Positions 47,086 to 55,841 of a DNA stretch of 64,000 nt are shown one piece after another. The notes below the pieces were generated by a model. It worked only from the letters and a program-made list of their open reading frames with translations, was not told the DNA's origin and did not search any database. Origin of the DNA: Pseudomonas putida (GTDB taxonomy: Bacteria; Pseudomonadota; Gammaproteobacteria; Pseudomonadales; Pseudomonadaceae); the NCBI GenBank assembly GCA_041879295.1, contig CP047152.1:124001-188000 (forward strand), read 5' to 3'. A program made the position numbers and the translations under genes. How positions within the stretch are numbered: position 1 is the stretch's first letter; each line of letters starts with the position of its first letter.

Positions 47086-48744
47086 TCAGGGCTGGCGGGC
47101 TTCATCGGGCACACTGTCGAGCATCAGCCCTCCGGTGTCCGAGCCGCCTAGTACCACATAGGCACTACTACAGAACAAAGAGTTCAACCGCTTCATGTCG
47201 GCGATCAGCTCCAAGTGTAGCGAACTGGTTTCGATACTTTGCACGATCTTGCGCTGCAGGCGGCTGACATGGGCGTGGGCGAGGCGCCGTTCCTGGGCAC
47301 GGAACCGACGTTTTTCCCGCAGCAGCAAGCGGGCGCTTTCCGGGTCGGCACTGAGGAACACCGACAGGCCCAGGCGCAGGTTGGCCAGCAATTGCTCCTG
47401 CAGGCCGGACAGCTCTTCCAGGCCTACTTGGGAGAATTCCCGGCGCTGGCTGGTTTTTTGCTGCTGGACCTTGCGCAACATGCGTTCGATCAGGTCACAG
47501 GCGAGTTTGAGGTTAATTGCCAGTTCGATGATTTCGGCCCAGCGGCGGTTGTCCTGTTCGCTGAGGTCTTCCCGTGACATCTGCGCCAGGTACAGCTTGA
47601 TTGCGCTGTACAGGGCTTCGGCGTCCTCGCCCAAGGCGCGAACTTGCTGTGGCAAGGCGGCCTGGGTGCCACGCAGGGCTCCGAGCATGGCTTCGAGCAG
47701 GCTATCGACGATGTCCCCCAGGCGCAAAGTCTCGCGCGCGGCGTTGGCCAAGGCCAGGCTGGGCGTTTCCAGGGCCGAGGCGTCAAGGTGGCGCGGACGC
47801 ATCTGGCCATTGCCGGTTTCCCGTTCCGGCAGGAGGACGTTGCACAGTCGCCCCATCGGTTTGACCGTCGGCAGCATGATCAGACAGCGCAGCGTGTTGT
47901 AGAGCAGGTGAAAGCCGATGACCAGCTCCTGAGGGCTGAAACTCAACGAGTCCATCCATTCCACCAGCGGGTGCAGCACAGGGATGATCAGCACCAAGCC
48001 GATCAGCTTGTACAGCAGGCTGCCCAAGGCTACCCGACGCCCGGCGCCGTTCTGCATGCTGGTACTGATGAAAGCCAGCAGCCCGCTGCCGATATTGGCG
48101 CCGACCACCAGCCCGATGGCTACCGGCAAGCTGATCAGTTCGGCGCCGGCCAGTGTTGCTGTGAGCAGAACGGCTGCCAGGCTGGAATAGGAAATCATGG
48201 CGAACATTGCCCCGACCAGAGCGTCGAGCATGATGTCGCCGGTCAGTGAGGCAAACAGCACTTTCACGCCTTGAGCATGGGTGATCGGTGCAGCTGCCTG
48301 CACGATAAGTTCAAGTGCCAGGATGATCAGGCCAAGCCCGATGCCTACCCGGCCCAGTTGGCCGGCCCGTGTCTGCTTGCGCGAAAGGAAGAAAATCACG
48401 CCAAGGAAGATCAGCAGCGGCGACAGCCAGGACAGGTCGAAGGTCAGCACCCGGGCCATCAGCGCGGTACCCACGTCGGCACCCAGCATGATCGCCAAGG
48501 CCGGGGTCATGGCCATCAGGCCTTGGCCGACGAAGGAGGTGACCAGCATGGCCGTGGCGTTACTGCTTTGAACCATGGCAGTGACCAGAATACCGGCGAT
48601 GAATGCCAGTGGGCGCTTGTCCATGTTCTGGCTGATGATGCGCCGCAAGTTCGAGCCGAATACCCGAAGGATGCCGGTACGCACAATGTGGGTACCCCAG
48701 ACCAGAAGCGTCACGGCCGAGAGCAGGTTGAGCAGGGTCAGCAT
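47086..48744 (-). CDS. Na/Pi cotransporter family protein
   Basis: NptA/YjbB-type protein of 552 residues. Two inverted repeats in the membrane part carry the family mark QSSNAT and a related VGANIGSG. The C-terminal about 200 residues are soluble helices of the PhoU kind. The substrate is likely phosphate. The ATG at 48744 is chosen over one seven codons upstream because of the AGGGGG site before it. It lies 30 bp upstream of the M16 gene on the same strand. Confidence 0.88.
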   Translation of the reverse strand: MLTLLNLLSAVTLLVWGTHIVRTGILRVFGSNLRRIISQNMDKRPLAFIAGILVTAMVQSSNATAMLVTSFVGQGLMAMTPALAIMLGADVGTALMARVLTFDLSWLSPLLIFLGVIFFLSRKQTRAGQLGRVGIGLGLIILALELIVQAAAPITHAQGVKVLFASLTGDIMLDALVGAMFAMISYSSLAAVLLTATLAGAELISLPVAIGLVVGANIGSGLLAFISTSMQNGAGRRVALGSLLYKLIGLVLIIPVLHPLVEWMDSLSFSPQELVIGFHLLYNTLRCLIMLPTVKPMGRLCNVLLPERETGNGQMRPRHLDASALETPSLALANAARETLRLGDIVDSLLEAMLGALRGTQAALPQQVRALGEDAEALYSAIKLYLAQMSREDLSEQDNRRWAEIIELAINLKLACDLIERMLRKVQQQKTSQRREFSQVGLEELSGLQEQLLANLRLGLSVFLSADPESARLLLREKRRFRAQERRLAHAHVSRLQRKIVQSIETSSLHLELIADMKRLNSLFCSSAYVVLGGSDTGGLMLDSVPDEARQP

Positions 48745-48916
48745 GGCGAAGGCCCCCTGTTGCAAAGGCCCATTGGGCCAAGAAAAGAAACGTGAGCGTT
48801 TGAATAATTTTCAGTGCTCACTCAAAGCTTTAGTTGTTTTGCCCAGGTGTCGCCAGCTTCGCATGGCAGTCATTTATTTGAAACAGATCTGAAATGAATG
48901 ATTGCTTGTACGGGTA

Positions 48917-48936
48917 GCTTCGCGGGCAAGCCCCCA
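48917..48936. repeat. Degenerate REP remnant
   Basis: GCTTCGCGGGCAAGCCCCC keeps one REP arm only. Confidence 0.5.
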
Positions 48937-48965
48937 CTGTGACCCCACACAAAAAAACGGGCATG

Positions 48966-48990
48966 AAAAAGGGCCCTGCGAAGGGCCCTT
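48966..48990 (-). terminator. Intrinsic terminator of the TerC gene
   Basis: AAGGGCCC and GGGCCCTT form an 8-bp perfect stem. On the minus strand it runs into CTTTTTC, 23 bases after the stop. Confidence 0.8.
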
Positions 48991-49012
48991 GTTGTGCTGC
49001 ACTTCCTTGGCC

Positions 49013-49783
49013 TTATTGACCCGGAATGTCCTTGCGCAGTTTCACCGGTTCATGATCTTTGCCCTCCTTGCGGGCCATGGCGGTGCGCATGCGTATGTTG
49101 ATGGCTTCCACCCCCAGCGAGAAGGCCATGGCGAAGTAGACATAGCCCTTCGGCACATGCACATCGAACGCTTCAGCGATCAACACCGTACCGACCACGA
49201 TCAGGAACGACAGCGCGAGCATCTTCAGCGACGGGTGCTTGTCGATGAAATTGCTGATGGCGCCGGCGCACAGCATCATCACCAGCACGGCCACGACGAT
49301 GGCGGCGATCATCACCGGTACGTGGGAAACCATGCCCACAGCGGTGATCACCGAGTCCAGCGAGAACACGATGTCGATGATGGCGATCTGGATGATGGTG
49401 TAGAAGAACTTGCCACCTGCGCCTTTGGGCTCCTCTGCGTTCTCGTCCTCGCCTTCCAGGCCGTGGTAGATCTCTTGCGAGCTCTTCCACAGCAGGAACA
49501 GGCCTCCGAAGAACAGGATCAGGTCACGCCCGGAGATGCCTTGGCCAAAGACCACGAACAGGTCGGCGGTAAGGCGCATCACCCAGGTAATCGACAGCAG
49601 CAGCATGATACGGGTGACCATGGCCAGGGCCAGGCCGAAGATCCGGGTGCGTGGCTGCATGTGCTTGGGCATGCGGCTGACCAGAATCGAGATCATGATG
49701 ATGTTGTCGATACCGAGGACGATCTCAAGCGCGGTAAGGGTGAAAAAGGCAACCCAGATTTCCGGGCTGGTCAGCCATTCCAT
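49013..49783 (-). CDS. TerC/Alx-family membrane protein
   Basis: 256 residues with seven to eight membrane helices. The TerC marks are present: ALEIVLGIDNIIMISIL near the start and IIDIVFSLDSVITAVGM in the middle. The two acidic residues in these helices are thought to bind metal. Members are linked to manganese export or tellurium resistance. It lacks the CBS/CorC domains of longer relatives. The start at 49783 has a GAAGGA site. It is 69 bp downstream of the citMHS gene. Confidence 0.88.
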   Translation of the reverse strand: MEWLTSPEIWVAFFTLTALEIVLGIDNIIMISILVSRMPKHMQPRTRIFGLALAMVTRIMLLLSITWVMRLTADLFVVFGQGISGRDLILFFGGLFLLWKSSQEIYHGLEGEDENAEEPKGAGGKFFYTIIQIAIIDIVFSLDSVITAVGMVSHVPVMIAAIVVAVLVMMLCAGAISNFIDKHPSLKMLALSFLIVVGTVLIAEAFDVHVPKGYVYFAMAFSLGVEAINIRMRTAMARKEGKDHEPVKLRKDIPGQ

Positions 49784-49852
49784 GTATTTTCCTTCGAGCG
49801 GTAATGGCAACGCGCCCCGGTCAGGGCGCGTCGCGTATGTGATACAGATGTA

Positions 49853-51160
49853 TTAAAGACTACTGAACAGCGGGAAAATCCCCATCAGCAGTGCGCCGAG
49901 CATTATGCACAGGCATACCAGCACTGCCCACTTGAGCGTGAAGCGCTGATGATCGCCGAACTCGATACCGGCCAGGGCCACCAGCAGGTAGGTGGAGGGT
50001 ACCAGCGGGCTGAGCAGGTGTACCGGCTGCCCGACGATCGACGCACGGGCCATTTCTACCGGGGTAATGCCGTAGTGGCTTGCGGCTTCGGCCAGCACCG
50101 GCAGCACGCCGTAGTAGAACGCGTCGTTGGACATGAAGAAGGTGAACGGCATGCTCACGATCGCGGTGATTACAGCCAGGTATGGGCCTAGCGCTTCAGG
50201 GATGACCGACAGCAGGCTCTTGGACATGGCGTCGACCATGCCGGTACCGGACAGGATGCCGGTGAAGATGCCGGCGGCGAAGATCAGCCCGGTTACGGCC
50301 AGCACGCTGCCGGCGTGGGCAGCAATGCGGTCCTTCTGTTGTTGCAGGCATGGGTAGTTGACGATCATGGCGATACTGAAGGCAATCATGAACAGCACTG
50401 GCAGCGGCAGTACACCGGCGATCAGTGCGGCCATCAGGGCGGCGGTCAGGGCACCGTTGAAGTACAGCAGTTTGGGCCGACGTGCGTCCGGGTACTGCGA
50501 GACGGTGATTTCGCTGTGGTCGATGTCGTCGGTAGGCAGATGCAGTTCGCCCAGGCGGGCACGTTCACGTTTGCCATACATGTAGGCAATGGCCAGGATC
50601 GCCAGCACACCGAACAGCATGGCCGGGATCATCGGCACGAAGATGTCTGACGGGTCTACGTGCAGGGCGCTGGCAGCACGGGCGGTCGGGCCACCCCAGG
50701 GGGTCATGTTCATCACGCCGCCGGCGAGGATGATCAGGCCGGCCATGATCCGCGGGCTCATGCCCAGGCGGCTGTACATCGGCAGCATGGCGGCGCAGCA
50801 GATCATGTAGGTGGTAGCACCGTCACCGTCGAGCGAGACCACCAGGGCCAGTACAGCGGTGCCCACCGAGACTTTCAGCGGATCGCCCTTGACCAGCTTG
50901 AGGATCTTGCGCACGGCCGGGTCGAACAGGCCGGAATCGATCATCAGGGCGAAATAGAGGATGGCGAACATCAGCATCACGCCGGTAGGTGCGAGCTTGC
51001 TGATGCCCTCTAGCATCATGGGGCCGATCTTGGCGGAAAAACCGCCGAACAGGGCGAACAGGATCGGTACCAGAATCAGCGCGATCAAGGCCGACAGGCG
51101 CTTGCTCATGATCAGGTACATGAAAGTGATGACCATGGCAAAGCCGAGGAAGGTCAGCAT
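49853..51160 (-). CDS. CitMHS-family citrate:H+ symporter
   Basis: A 435-residue transporter with about twelve helices. The family core is clear: VVSLDGDGATTYMICCAAMLP and GGVMNMTPWGGPTARAA in the first half, and FFMSNDAFYYGVLPVLAEAA in the second. These proteins take up citrate complexed with a divalent metal such as Mg. The 69-bp gap to the TerC gene contains ACGCGCCC-N6-GGGCGCGT, a stem without a T-run. Confidence 0.9.
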   Translation of the reverse strand: MLTFLGFAMVITFMYLIMSKRLSALIALILVPILFALFGGFSAKIGPMMLEGISKLAPTGVMLMFAILYFALMIDSGLFDPAVRKILKLVKGDPLKVSVGTAVLALVVSLDGDGATTYMICCAAMLPMYSRLGMSPRIMAGLIILAGGVMNMTPWGGPTARAASALHVDPSDIFVPMIPAMLFGVLAILAIAYMYGKRERARLGELHLPTDDIDHSEITVSQYPDARRPKLLYFNGALTAALMAALIAGVLPLPVLFMIAFSIAMIVNYPCLQQQKDRIAAHAGSVLAVTGLIFAAGIFTGILSGTGMVDAMSKSLLSVIPEALGPYLAVITAIVSMPFTFFMSNDAFYYGVLPVLAEAASHYGITPVEMARASIVGQPVHLLSPLVPSTYLLVALAGIEFGDHQRFTLKWAVLVCLCIMLGALLMGIFPLFSSL

Positions 51161-51427
51161 GGCAATACTCCAGGCGTGGCGCGGCGAAAGGACAGTCGAT
51201 TCGGGCGTATCAGCGCGCAGGGCGCTGTGCAGAGAGCATGCGGAGGGGGGCTACGAAAAGGCGGTCGCAGGAATACATCAGAATCACCATTGTTGTTGTT
51301 GATTGGGCCGGGCGCGGTATTGACCGGGTGCCCTGGCTGACCGGTCTTGTGCCGGTAGTGGGCGCTATCCTAAGAGGGCAAGCTTTCAGCCAGCTTTCGC
51401 TGAAGCAAAGGTGACGAGAGGTAGGTG

Positions 51428-51829
51428 ATGCAGGATGTAACCGAAGGTGGCTGCCATTGTGGAGCCCTGCGTTATCGACTGGAGGGCAACCTGACGGACA
51501 TTGCCCACTGTCATTGTTCGATCTGCAGGCGGGTCAGCGGTGGACTGGTGGTCACCTGGCTTACCCTGCCCCGTTCCGGGTTCCAGTGGTTAACGGGCGA
51601 GCCGAACTGCTATGTGGCGCCTGCCAGTTGCAGCCGCTACTTCTGTGGGCAGTGTGGGGCGCATGTGGCGCTGGTGACCACGCATAGCCCGCAGACGATC
51701 GATGTGACGGTGGCGACGCTGGATCACCCTGAGCGGGTACGAGCCAACCGACATATCTGGGTAGGCAGCCGGTTGCCTTGGTTGCATCTGGATGAGGATT
51801 TGCCCTCGGAAGATGAGGAGAGCCTGTAG
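51428..51829 (+). CDS. GFA (glutathione-dependent formaldehyde-activating)-fold zinc protein
   Basis: 133 residues. Zinc cysteines are in CHCGAL, CHCSICRR and CGQCGA, the standard GFA/CENP-V pattern. The start at 51428 follows GAGGTAG. Members of this family are rarely characterised, so the reaction is open. It is convergent with the DUF4105 gene, with a REP element between them. Confidence 0.88.
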   Translation: MQDVTEGGCHCGALRYRLEGNLTDIAHCHCSICRRVSGGLVVTWLTLPRSGFQWLTGEPNCYVAPASCSRYFCGQCGAHVALVTTHSPQTIDVTVATLDHPERVRANRHIWVGSRLPWLHLDEDLPSEDEESL

Positions 51830-51853
51830 GCGCGGGCTTGCCCGCGAAAGGGG
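51826..51853. repeat. REP palindrome (single)
   Basis: AGGCGCGGGCTTGCCCGCGAAAG overlaps the end of the GFA stop codon region and lies 15 bp from the DUF4105 stop. Confidence 0.65.
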
Positions 51854-51867
51854 CAGCCCTGCATGCA

Positions 51868-53823
51868 TCACAGCTGCAGGCCACCAGCAGCTTTGTGCAA
51901 CGCCCGCAAGTGCTCGCCGATCTGCTTCACGTTGGCCTCGACCGCTGCAATTTCCCTGGCTCGCGTCGGCTCCAGAAGCGCCCTCACCTCTTTGTCCAGG
52001 CTGGTGCTCAAACGCAACAGCTGTGCCTGCCGCTCGCTGCTCACCTGCTCCAGGTGCTTGCGCTCTTCCGGCTGCGGCAGCCCGTAGCCTTTGGAGTCGA
52101 GCAACTCTGCCGGGCGGCTTAGAAAACCGCTGTTGGCAAGCATTTGCTTGAGCGTGGCATCGGCTTTGTTGATGCTGCCATCTTTCAATGCTGCGGCATT
52201 CAGGTAGCGCTGCTTGACCTCGTCCTGGGCCAGCAGAAGCTGCCGGCGCAGGCTGGCCTGCTCAAGCAGAAGCAGTGCCGCGCTGGTGCGCAGGTCGGCC
52301 TTGGCGAACCAGCTGCGACGCTGCTCCGCATCGAGGGCCAGCCAGTCCTCAACCAAAGCTTGCTTGATCGGCAGCTGTTTTCTCAGCACCTCGAACATCG
52401 CCTGGTAGCGGTCGCGGTAAGAATCGAAGCGGTAGCCCAGGCGTAACGCTTCGCGCGGGTTATCAAGCACGCTGGTGTCTGCCAGCCCCCTGCCCTTGAG
52501 CACGGCCAGCAAACCGTTGGGCATGATGCTGTCCAGGTCGTTAAGGCGCGGATTGGCGGTGCCGCTGCGCAGCAGCTTCAACGACTCCACTGCACAGTTG
52601 TTTGACAGGAACCAGTAGTTGCCGTCGTAGCTCCAGTGCATCTCGGCGGCCTGGCGCACCAGGTTTTCGATTTCGTCGCGGTTGAGTTTCAAGGGCACCG
52701 AGGCCAGGCTGCGCAGCTCGGTCTTGGTGTATTCGTCGATCACCTGGCCCAGCGGCAGCACGAATAGCCGCGACGGGTAGTTGCCGACCAGGCCGTCCCA
52801 GCTGGACAGTTGCACGTCGTTGACGAAGGCGCGGTACGACAGCACCAGGCTTTGATCGAGGTCCAGGCGGCAATCTGGTCCGCGTGGGCGGCCTGGCTTG
52901 CAGATCACTAGGCGCAGCATGCTGTGCCCCCAGCGGCTGACCAGGTTCTGATTGGCTTCAGCCAGCAGGTAGTCCACTTCGTAGACCCGCTCCGGGTCGA
53001 TTTCACCTAGTGGCTGGCGGGCGAAGTCGCTGCCGGCATTGATGAATGGTAAGCCTTTGGCACAGGTGCTCTGTTGCGGTGCCCAGCCGAAGTGTTCGTG
53101 AAGGTATTGGTACAGCGCCGGGCGACGGCAGCTGTAGCTCGGGTCGAGGAGGAAATACTCCATGTTGACCGCGATGTATTCCTTGGGACTGCTCAACTCA
53201 TAGCTGTCGGGGCTGCGCACGAATTGACCATTGTGCTGCTCGCGCTCGCCACGTCGGCCCACATACTGCTGCCATCCGGCCAGGTCGAGCAGCCGTGGGT
53301 CGTCGCTTAGGGTGAAGCGGCGCTCGGCCTGGCCGCGGCATTCTTCCGGCAGGCCGACCTTGCCCAGCGTGCCTTGCTGGCGTTTGCAGCGTGCAATCAG
53401 TGTTTTTTCGGCGCTGGGCCACAGGCGGGCACGGTCGTAGAGATGGGTGAGCTCGTGTAGCACGGTGGCCAGCAGCTCTTCACGCACCGTGCCATGTGGG
53501 CGACTGGTGCGCTCGTTGGCTGCGCTGCCATCGGTTAGGCTGGGCAGCAAGCGACGGTTGAGCTCGAGGGTGGATATCAGTGATGCCTGCCCGTAAGTGT
53601 CGGCAGGCATGTTGTCGCTCCAGCTGACCCGTACGCGGCGGTCCAGCTGTTGCTTGAAGCGCGGTGGCAGCTTGCCCATGGCCTCGTCGAGCAGGGCTTG
53701 GGAGGCTTGTGCTTGTCGCGGGTCGAGGCCGGACGACTGCAGCTCAAGCTGCAGGTCGGCCAAGGCGGGCGTGCCGAGCAGCGTCAGGGCGCAGCCGAGC
53801 AGCCAGGCACGCACGCGCTTCAC
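51868..53823 (-). CDS. DUF4105 protein with N-terminal HELTH motif
   Basis: 651 residues with a signal peptide ending ALA. Residues about 25-270 resemble a zinc-peptidase-like region with H123-ELTH (VLHELTHLYDRA). Residues about 275-450 form the DUF4105 domain with a conserved histidine (H300 in RWGHSMLRL) and cysteine (C410 in LSNNCAVES). The C-terminal 200 residues are helical and charged. A DUF4105 protein has been reported as a second type of lipoprotein N-acyltransferase (Lnb); whether this one does so is not known. It overlaps the DUF2388 gene upstream by four bases. Confidence 0.8.
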   Translation of the reverse strand: MKRVRAWLLGCALTLLGTPALADLQLELQSSGLDPRQAQASQALLDEAMGKLPPRFKQQLDRRVRVSWSDNMPADTYGQASLISTLELNRRLLPSLTDGSAANERTSRPHGTVREELLATVLHELTHLYDRARLWPSAEKTLIARCKRQQGTLGKVGLPEECRGQAERRFTLSDDPRLLDLAGWQQYVGRRGEREQHNGQFVRSPDSYELSSPKEYIAVNMEYFLLDPSYSCRRPALYQYLHEHFGWAPQQSTCAKGLPFINAGSDFARQPLGEIDPERVYEVDYLLAEANQNLVSRWGHSMLRLVICKPGRPRGPDCRLDLDQSLVLSYRAFVNDVQLSSWDGLVGNYPSRLFVLPLGQVIDEYTKTELRSLASVPLKLNRDEIENLVRQAAEMHWSYDGNYWFLSNNCAVESLKLLRSGTANPRLNDLDSIMPNGLLAVLKGRGLADTSVLDNPREALRLGYRFDSYRDRYQAMFEVLRKQLPIKQALVEDWLALDAEQRRSWFAKADLRTSAALLLLEQASLRRQLLLAQDEVKQRYLNAAALKDGSINKADATLKQMLANSGFLSRPAELLDSKGYGLPQPEERKHLEQVSSERQAQLLRLSTSLDKEVRALLEPTRAREIAAVEANVKQIGEHLRALHKAAGGLQL

Positions 53824-54140
53824 AGGGCGAGTATGGCTTCAGCCAGTACCTGGTCGCTGGCGCTGCGCGCTTCCGGTACGCGCTCGCGCAGGGTATTGAA
53901 GGCGGCCTCGAGTTGGACGCCGCGGATGTCACCATCACTGGCGACGAAGCTTGCAGCGTCGTCGTGGGCTTCGCGCACCACTTTGGAGTCGCGGATCGAT
54001 GTGGTGGTGTCCGAGGTGAAGTCGATCGAACGGCCAAAGGCACGCACGATGATGTTGCTGGTGGCCACCAGGGTCTGTGCCTGGGCCAGGTCGGCCAGCA
54101 GCAGCATGCCGAGGGAAGCGGCAATCAGCGGTTTGCGCAT
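53820..54140 (-). CDS. DUF2388 family protein, copy 1
   Basis: 106 residues. The signal peptide ends in AQAQ. The mature part has the family core, VREAHDDAASFVASDGDIRGVQLEAAF and ends LAEAILAL. The small secreted family has no assigned function. Its stop overlaps the DUF4105 start (ATGA), and a CGGAG site precedes its own start. Confidence 0.85.
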   Translation of the reverse strand: MRKPLIAASLGMLLLADLAQAQTLVATSNIIVRAFGRSIDFTSDTTTSIRDSKVVREAHDDAASFVASDGDIRGVQLEAAFNTLRERVPEARSASDQVLAEAILAL

Positions 54141-54176
54141 GGAGCATCTCCGAAAAATACAGGGAGTCAGGTGTGG

Positions 54177-54470
54177 TTATTGGACGAGAATTGCCTGCGC
54201 CAGTTCCAGATCGCCGACGGCGTGCCGTGCGCAATTGTGGCGTAATGATTCCAAGGCAGCTTCCAGGCGTGCCCCACGGATCCGCCCGTCGCTGGCAACG
54301 AATGCGGCGGCATCGTCGCGGGCCTGTGTGACCAGTTTGCGATCGAACGGTGCGGTTGTGACCTGGCTGGTGACATAGCCGGTGATGACCAGGCTTTGTG
54401 TGGTGGTATCCATGGCATGGGCGCTGGCCATGCCTGTGGCGGCGAACAGCAACGGCAACAGATAACGCAT
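54177..54470 (-). CDS. DUF2388 family protein, copy 2
   Basis: 97 residues with a signal peptide ending ASAHA. It shares the core ARDDAAAFVASDGRIRGARLEAAL with its two neighbours but ends LAQAILVQ, and it has an extra cysteine (HNCARH). It is 36 bp upstream of copy 1. Confidence 0.83.
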   Translation of the reverse strand: MRYLLPLLFAATGMASAHAMDTTTQSLVITGYVTSQVTTAPFDRKLVTQARDDAAAFVASDGRIRGARLEAALESLRHNCARHAVGDLELAQAILVQ

Positions 54471-54559
54471 GAGCTTTCTTGAAGGCTGGAAAAATGAACG
54501 GCGAAGCCTACCTCAGGTGCGAGGGCCGAAGCCAACGCACCTGTTTTGCATGGCGTGTA

Positions 54560-54877
54560 TCAGAGCGCCAGGATGGCCTGGGCCAACTGTGTATCGCTAG
54601 CTTGCAGGTCGGGCATGCTCGAGCGGATGTGAACAAAAGCGCTTTCAAGTCGGGCGCCGCGGATAGAGCCCTGAGTGCCGACGAAGCTGGCTGCGTCATC
54701 GCGGGCGGCCTGGACGATCTTGTCGTCGCGGAACGAAGAGCTCAGGTCGGAAGTGGCGTCGGTGGAGGCGGCAACGGCACGTACTACCGTATCGGTGGTG
54801 ACAACGAAGCTGGTGGCGTTGGCAGTGCCGGCCAGGCCAAGCAACAGCGCGGCGCCAAGCAAGTGTTTGCGGGACAT
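54560..54877 (-). CDS. DUF2388 family protein, copy 3
   Basis: 105 residues with a signal peptide ending TANA. Core ARDDAASFVGTQGSIRGARLESAF, C terminus LAQAILAL. This copy lies furthest upstream, so the promoter of the row is probably in the 312-bp gap before it. Confidence 0.85.
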   Translation of the reverse strand: MSRKHLLGAALLLGLAGTANATSFVVTTDTVVRAVAASTDATSDLSSSFRDDKIVQAARDDAASFVGTQGSIRGARLESAFVHIRSSMPDLQASDTQLAQAILAL

Positions 54878-55063
54878 GGTCGTGGACTCCTGGGTAGGTC
54901 AGGTTGGTTCTGCTGTATCGGACGTTTGCAGGGCTCGTTACGTTACGTTTTCAATAATTGGTTCTAGCAGACGGTTAGGCCAAGCGTACCACGCGGTGCT
55001 GCATGGAGATGATGACGGATGCTGAGCCGGAGAACTGTTCAGGCCAATATGAAGTTTTGTAAA

Positions 55064-55074
55064 ACTGTACTGGT
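55064..55074 (+). promoter_or_regulatory. ACTGTACTGGT motif, copy 1
   Basis: Same 11 bases as at 55560 and, inverted, at 55635. It is 187 bp upstream of DUF2388 copy 3. It resembles the CTGTAC-type half-sites of GntR/MocR regulators. Confidence 0.4.
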
Positions 55075-55114
55075 CGAATCATAAGTACTCTACAACGGTG
55101 CGTCTTTCGGGCAT

Positions 55115-55148
55115 TAAAAAACCCGCTGCAGTCACCTGCAACGGGTTT
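55115..55148 (-). terminator. Intrinsic terminator of the DUF1127 gene
   Basis: AAACCCGTTGCAG and CTGCAGCGGGTTT form a long stem with one mismatch. On the minus strand it runs into six T. Confidence 0.85.
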
Positions 55149-55189
55149 GAGGAATTCACGGTGCCGGCCAAAGCCGGCAAGCCGGGAGC

Positions 55190-55405
55190 TTAGCGCCAGA
55201 AAGGCTTGCTCAGCTCTTCGTAACGCTGCGACTCGCTGATACCGGCGTCTGCAAGCAGGCGGGAGTCCAGGCGAGCCAGTTGACGACGGCTGGTCATGCG
55301 ACGCTGCCACAGCAGCAGGGTCGACAATGCACGCAGTGGCATCGAGGCGTTGGATTGTTGGGCGTTGCTTTCAAAAACCAGACCGGAACTGAGGGTACGT
55401 TCCAT
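55190..55405 (-). CDS. DUF1127 (YjiS-like) small protein
   Basis: 71 residues. The C-terminal half has the DUF1127 pattern, RMTSRRQLARLDSRLLADAGIS, rich in Arg and Leu. The N-terminal 30 residues are low in charge. DUF1127 proteins are small and basic, and some take part in phosphate, RNA or stress responses; none of this can be claimed here. It is a single-gene unit with a strong terminator and a 436-bp upstream region. Confidence 0.85.
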   Translation of the reverse strand: MERTLSSGLVFESNAQQSNASMPLRALSTLLLWQRRMTSRRQLARLDSRLLADAGISESQRYEELSKPFWR

Positions 55406-55559
55406 GATGCTTCATCCTTCCGCTTATGGCGGGATTAGGTAGTGATTTAACTGATGCCAATGATCCTCCTCTGTCGTCCATAACAGTAGATACAGTTCGG
55501 TTGAAAGACGATGGCTCAGTTAACTGTGTAACCCTACTGTTGCACTCGAAATAGGCGTA

Positions 55560-55645
55560 ACTGTACTGGTCCGCACTTCTTTGGTGCATTATTGTTCGAG
55601 AAATGGGATTTGTCAGTCGAGAAGGTCTAAAAACACCAGTACAGT
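55560..55645. promoter_or_regulatory. Inverted pair of ACTGTACTGGT motifs upstream of DUF1127
   Basis: ACTGTACTGGT at 55560-55570 and its reverse ACCAGTACAGT at 55635-55645 are 64 bp apart; another AGTACAG follows the second. Related CTGT-type sequences occur at about 55484 and 55696. The spacing suggests a looping or cooperative operator. Confidence 0.45.
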
Positions 55646-55714
55646 AGTACAGAATGTGTTGTTGATAGCGGAAAGGGTGTATTGATAGAAGGGTTTGACT
55701 GTTATGGTCCATAC

Positions 55715-55802
55715 GAGAGCTTGCCCGCTCCCACAGGGAAAGTGCTGCCCTTGAGGGTTGCACATCACCTGTGGGAGCGGGCAAGCCCGCGAAGAGGCCG
55801 GA
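55715..55802. repeat. REPIN before the CoA-transferase end
   Basis: GCTTGCCCGCTCCCACAGGG and its reverse flank a 30-base spacer. The left copy is shortened. It lies 40 bases from the stop of the CoA-transferase gene. Confidence 0.8.
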
Positions 55803-55841
55803 ACAGCGGAGGCAGGGCCGCCGTTCCGTACCACATCTGGA

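Larger units (their letters stand above)
54878..55189. other. Intergenic region, 312 bp
   Basis: No gene is seen. It holds the promoter region of DUF2388 copy 3, one ACTGTACTGGT motif (55064-55074) and the terminator of the DUF1127 gene (55115-55148). Confidence 0.6.
55406..55841. other. Intergenic region, 436 bp
   Basis: No gene is seen. The right part holds a REPIN (55715-55802). The left part is the promoter region of the DUF1127 gene and has two copies of ACTGTACTGGT in opposite orientation. Confidence 0.6.
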
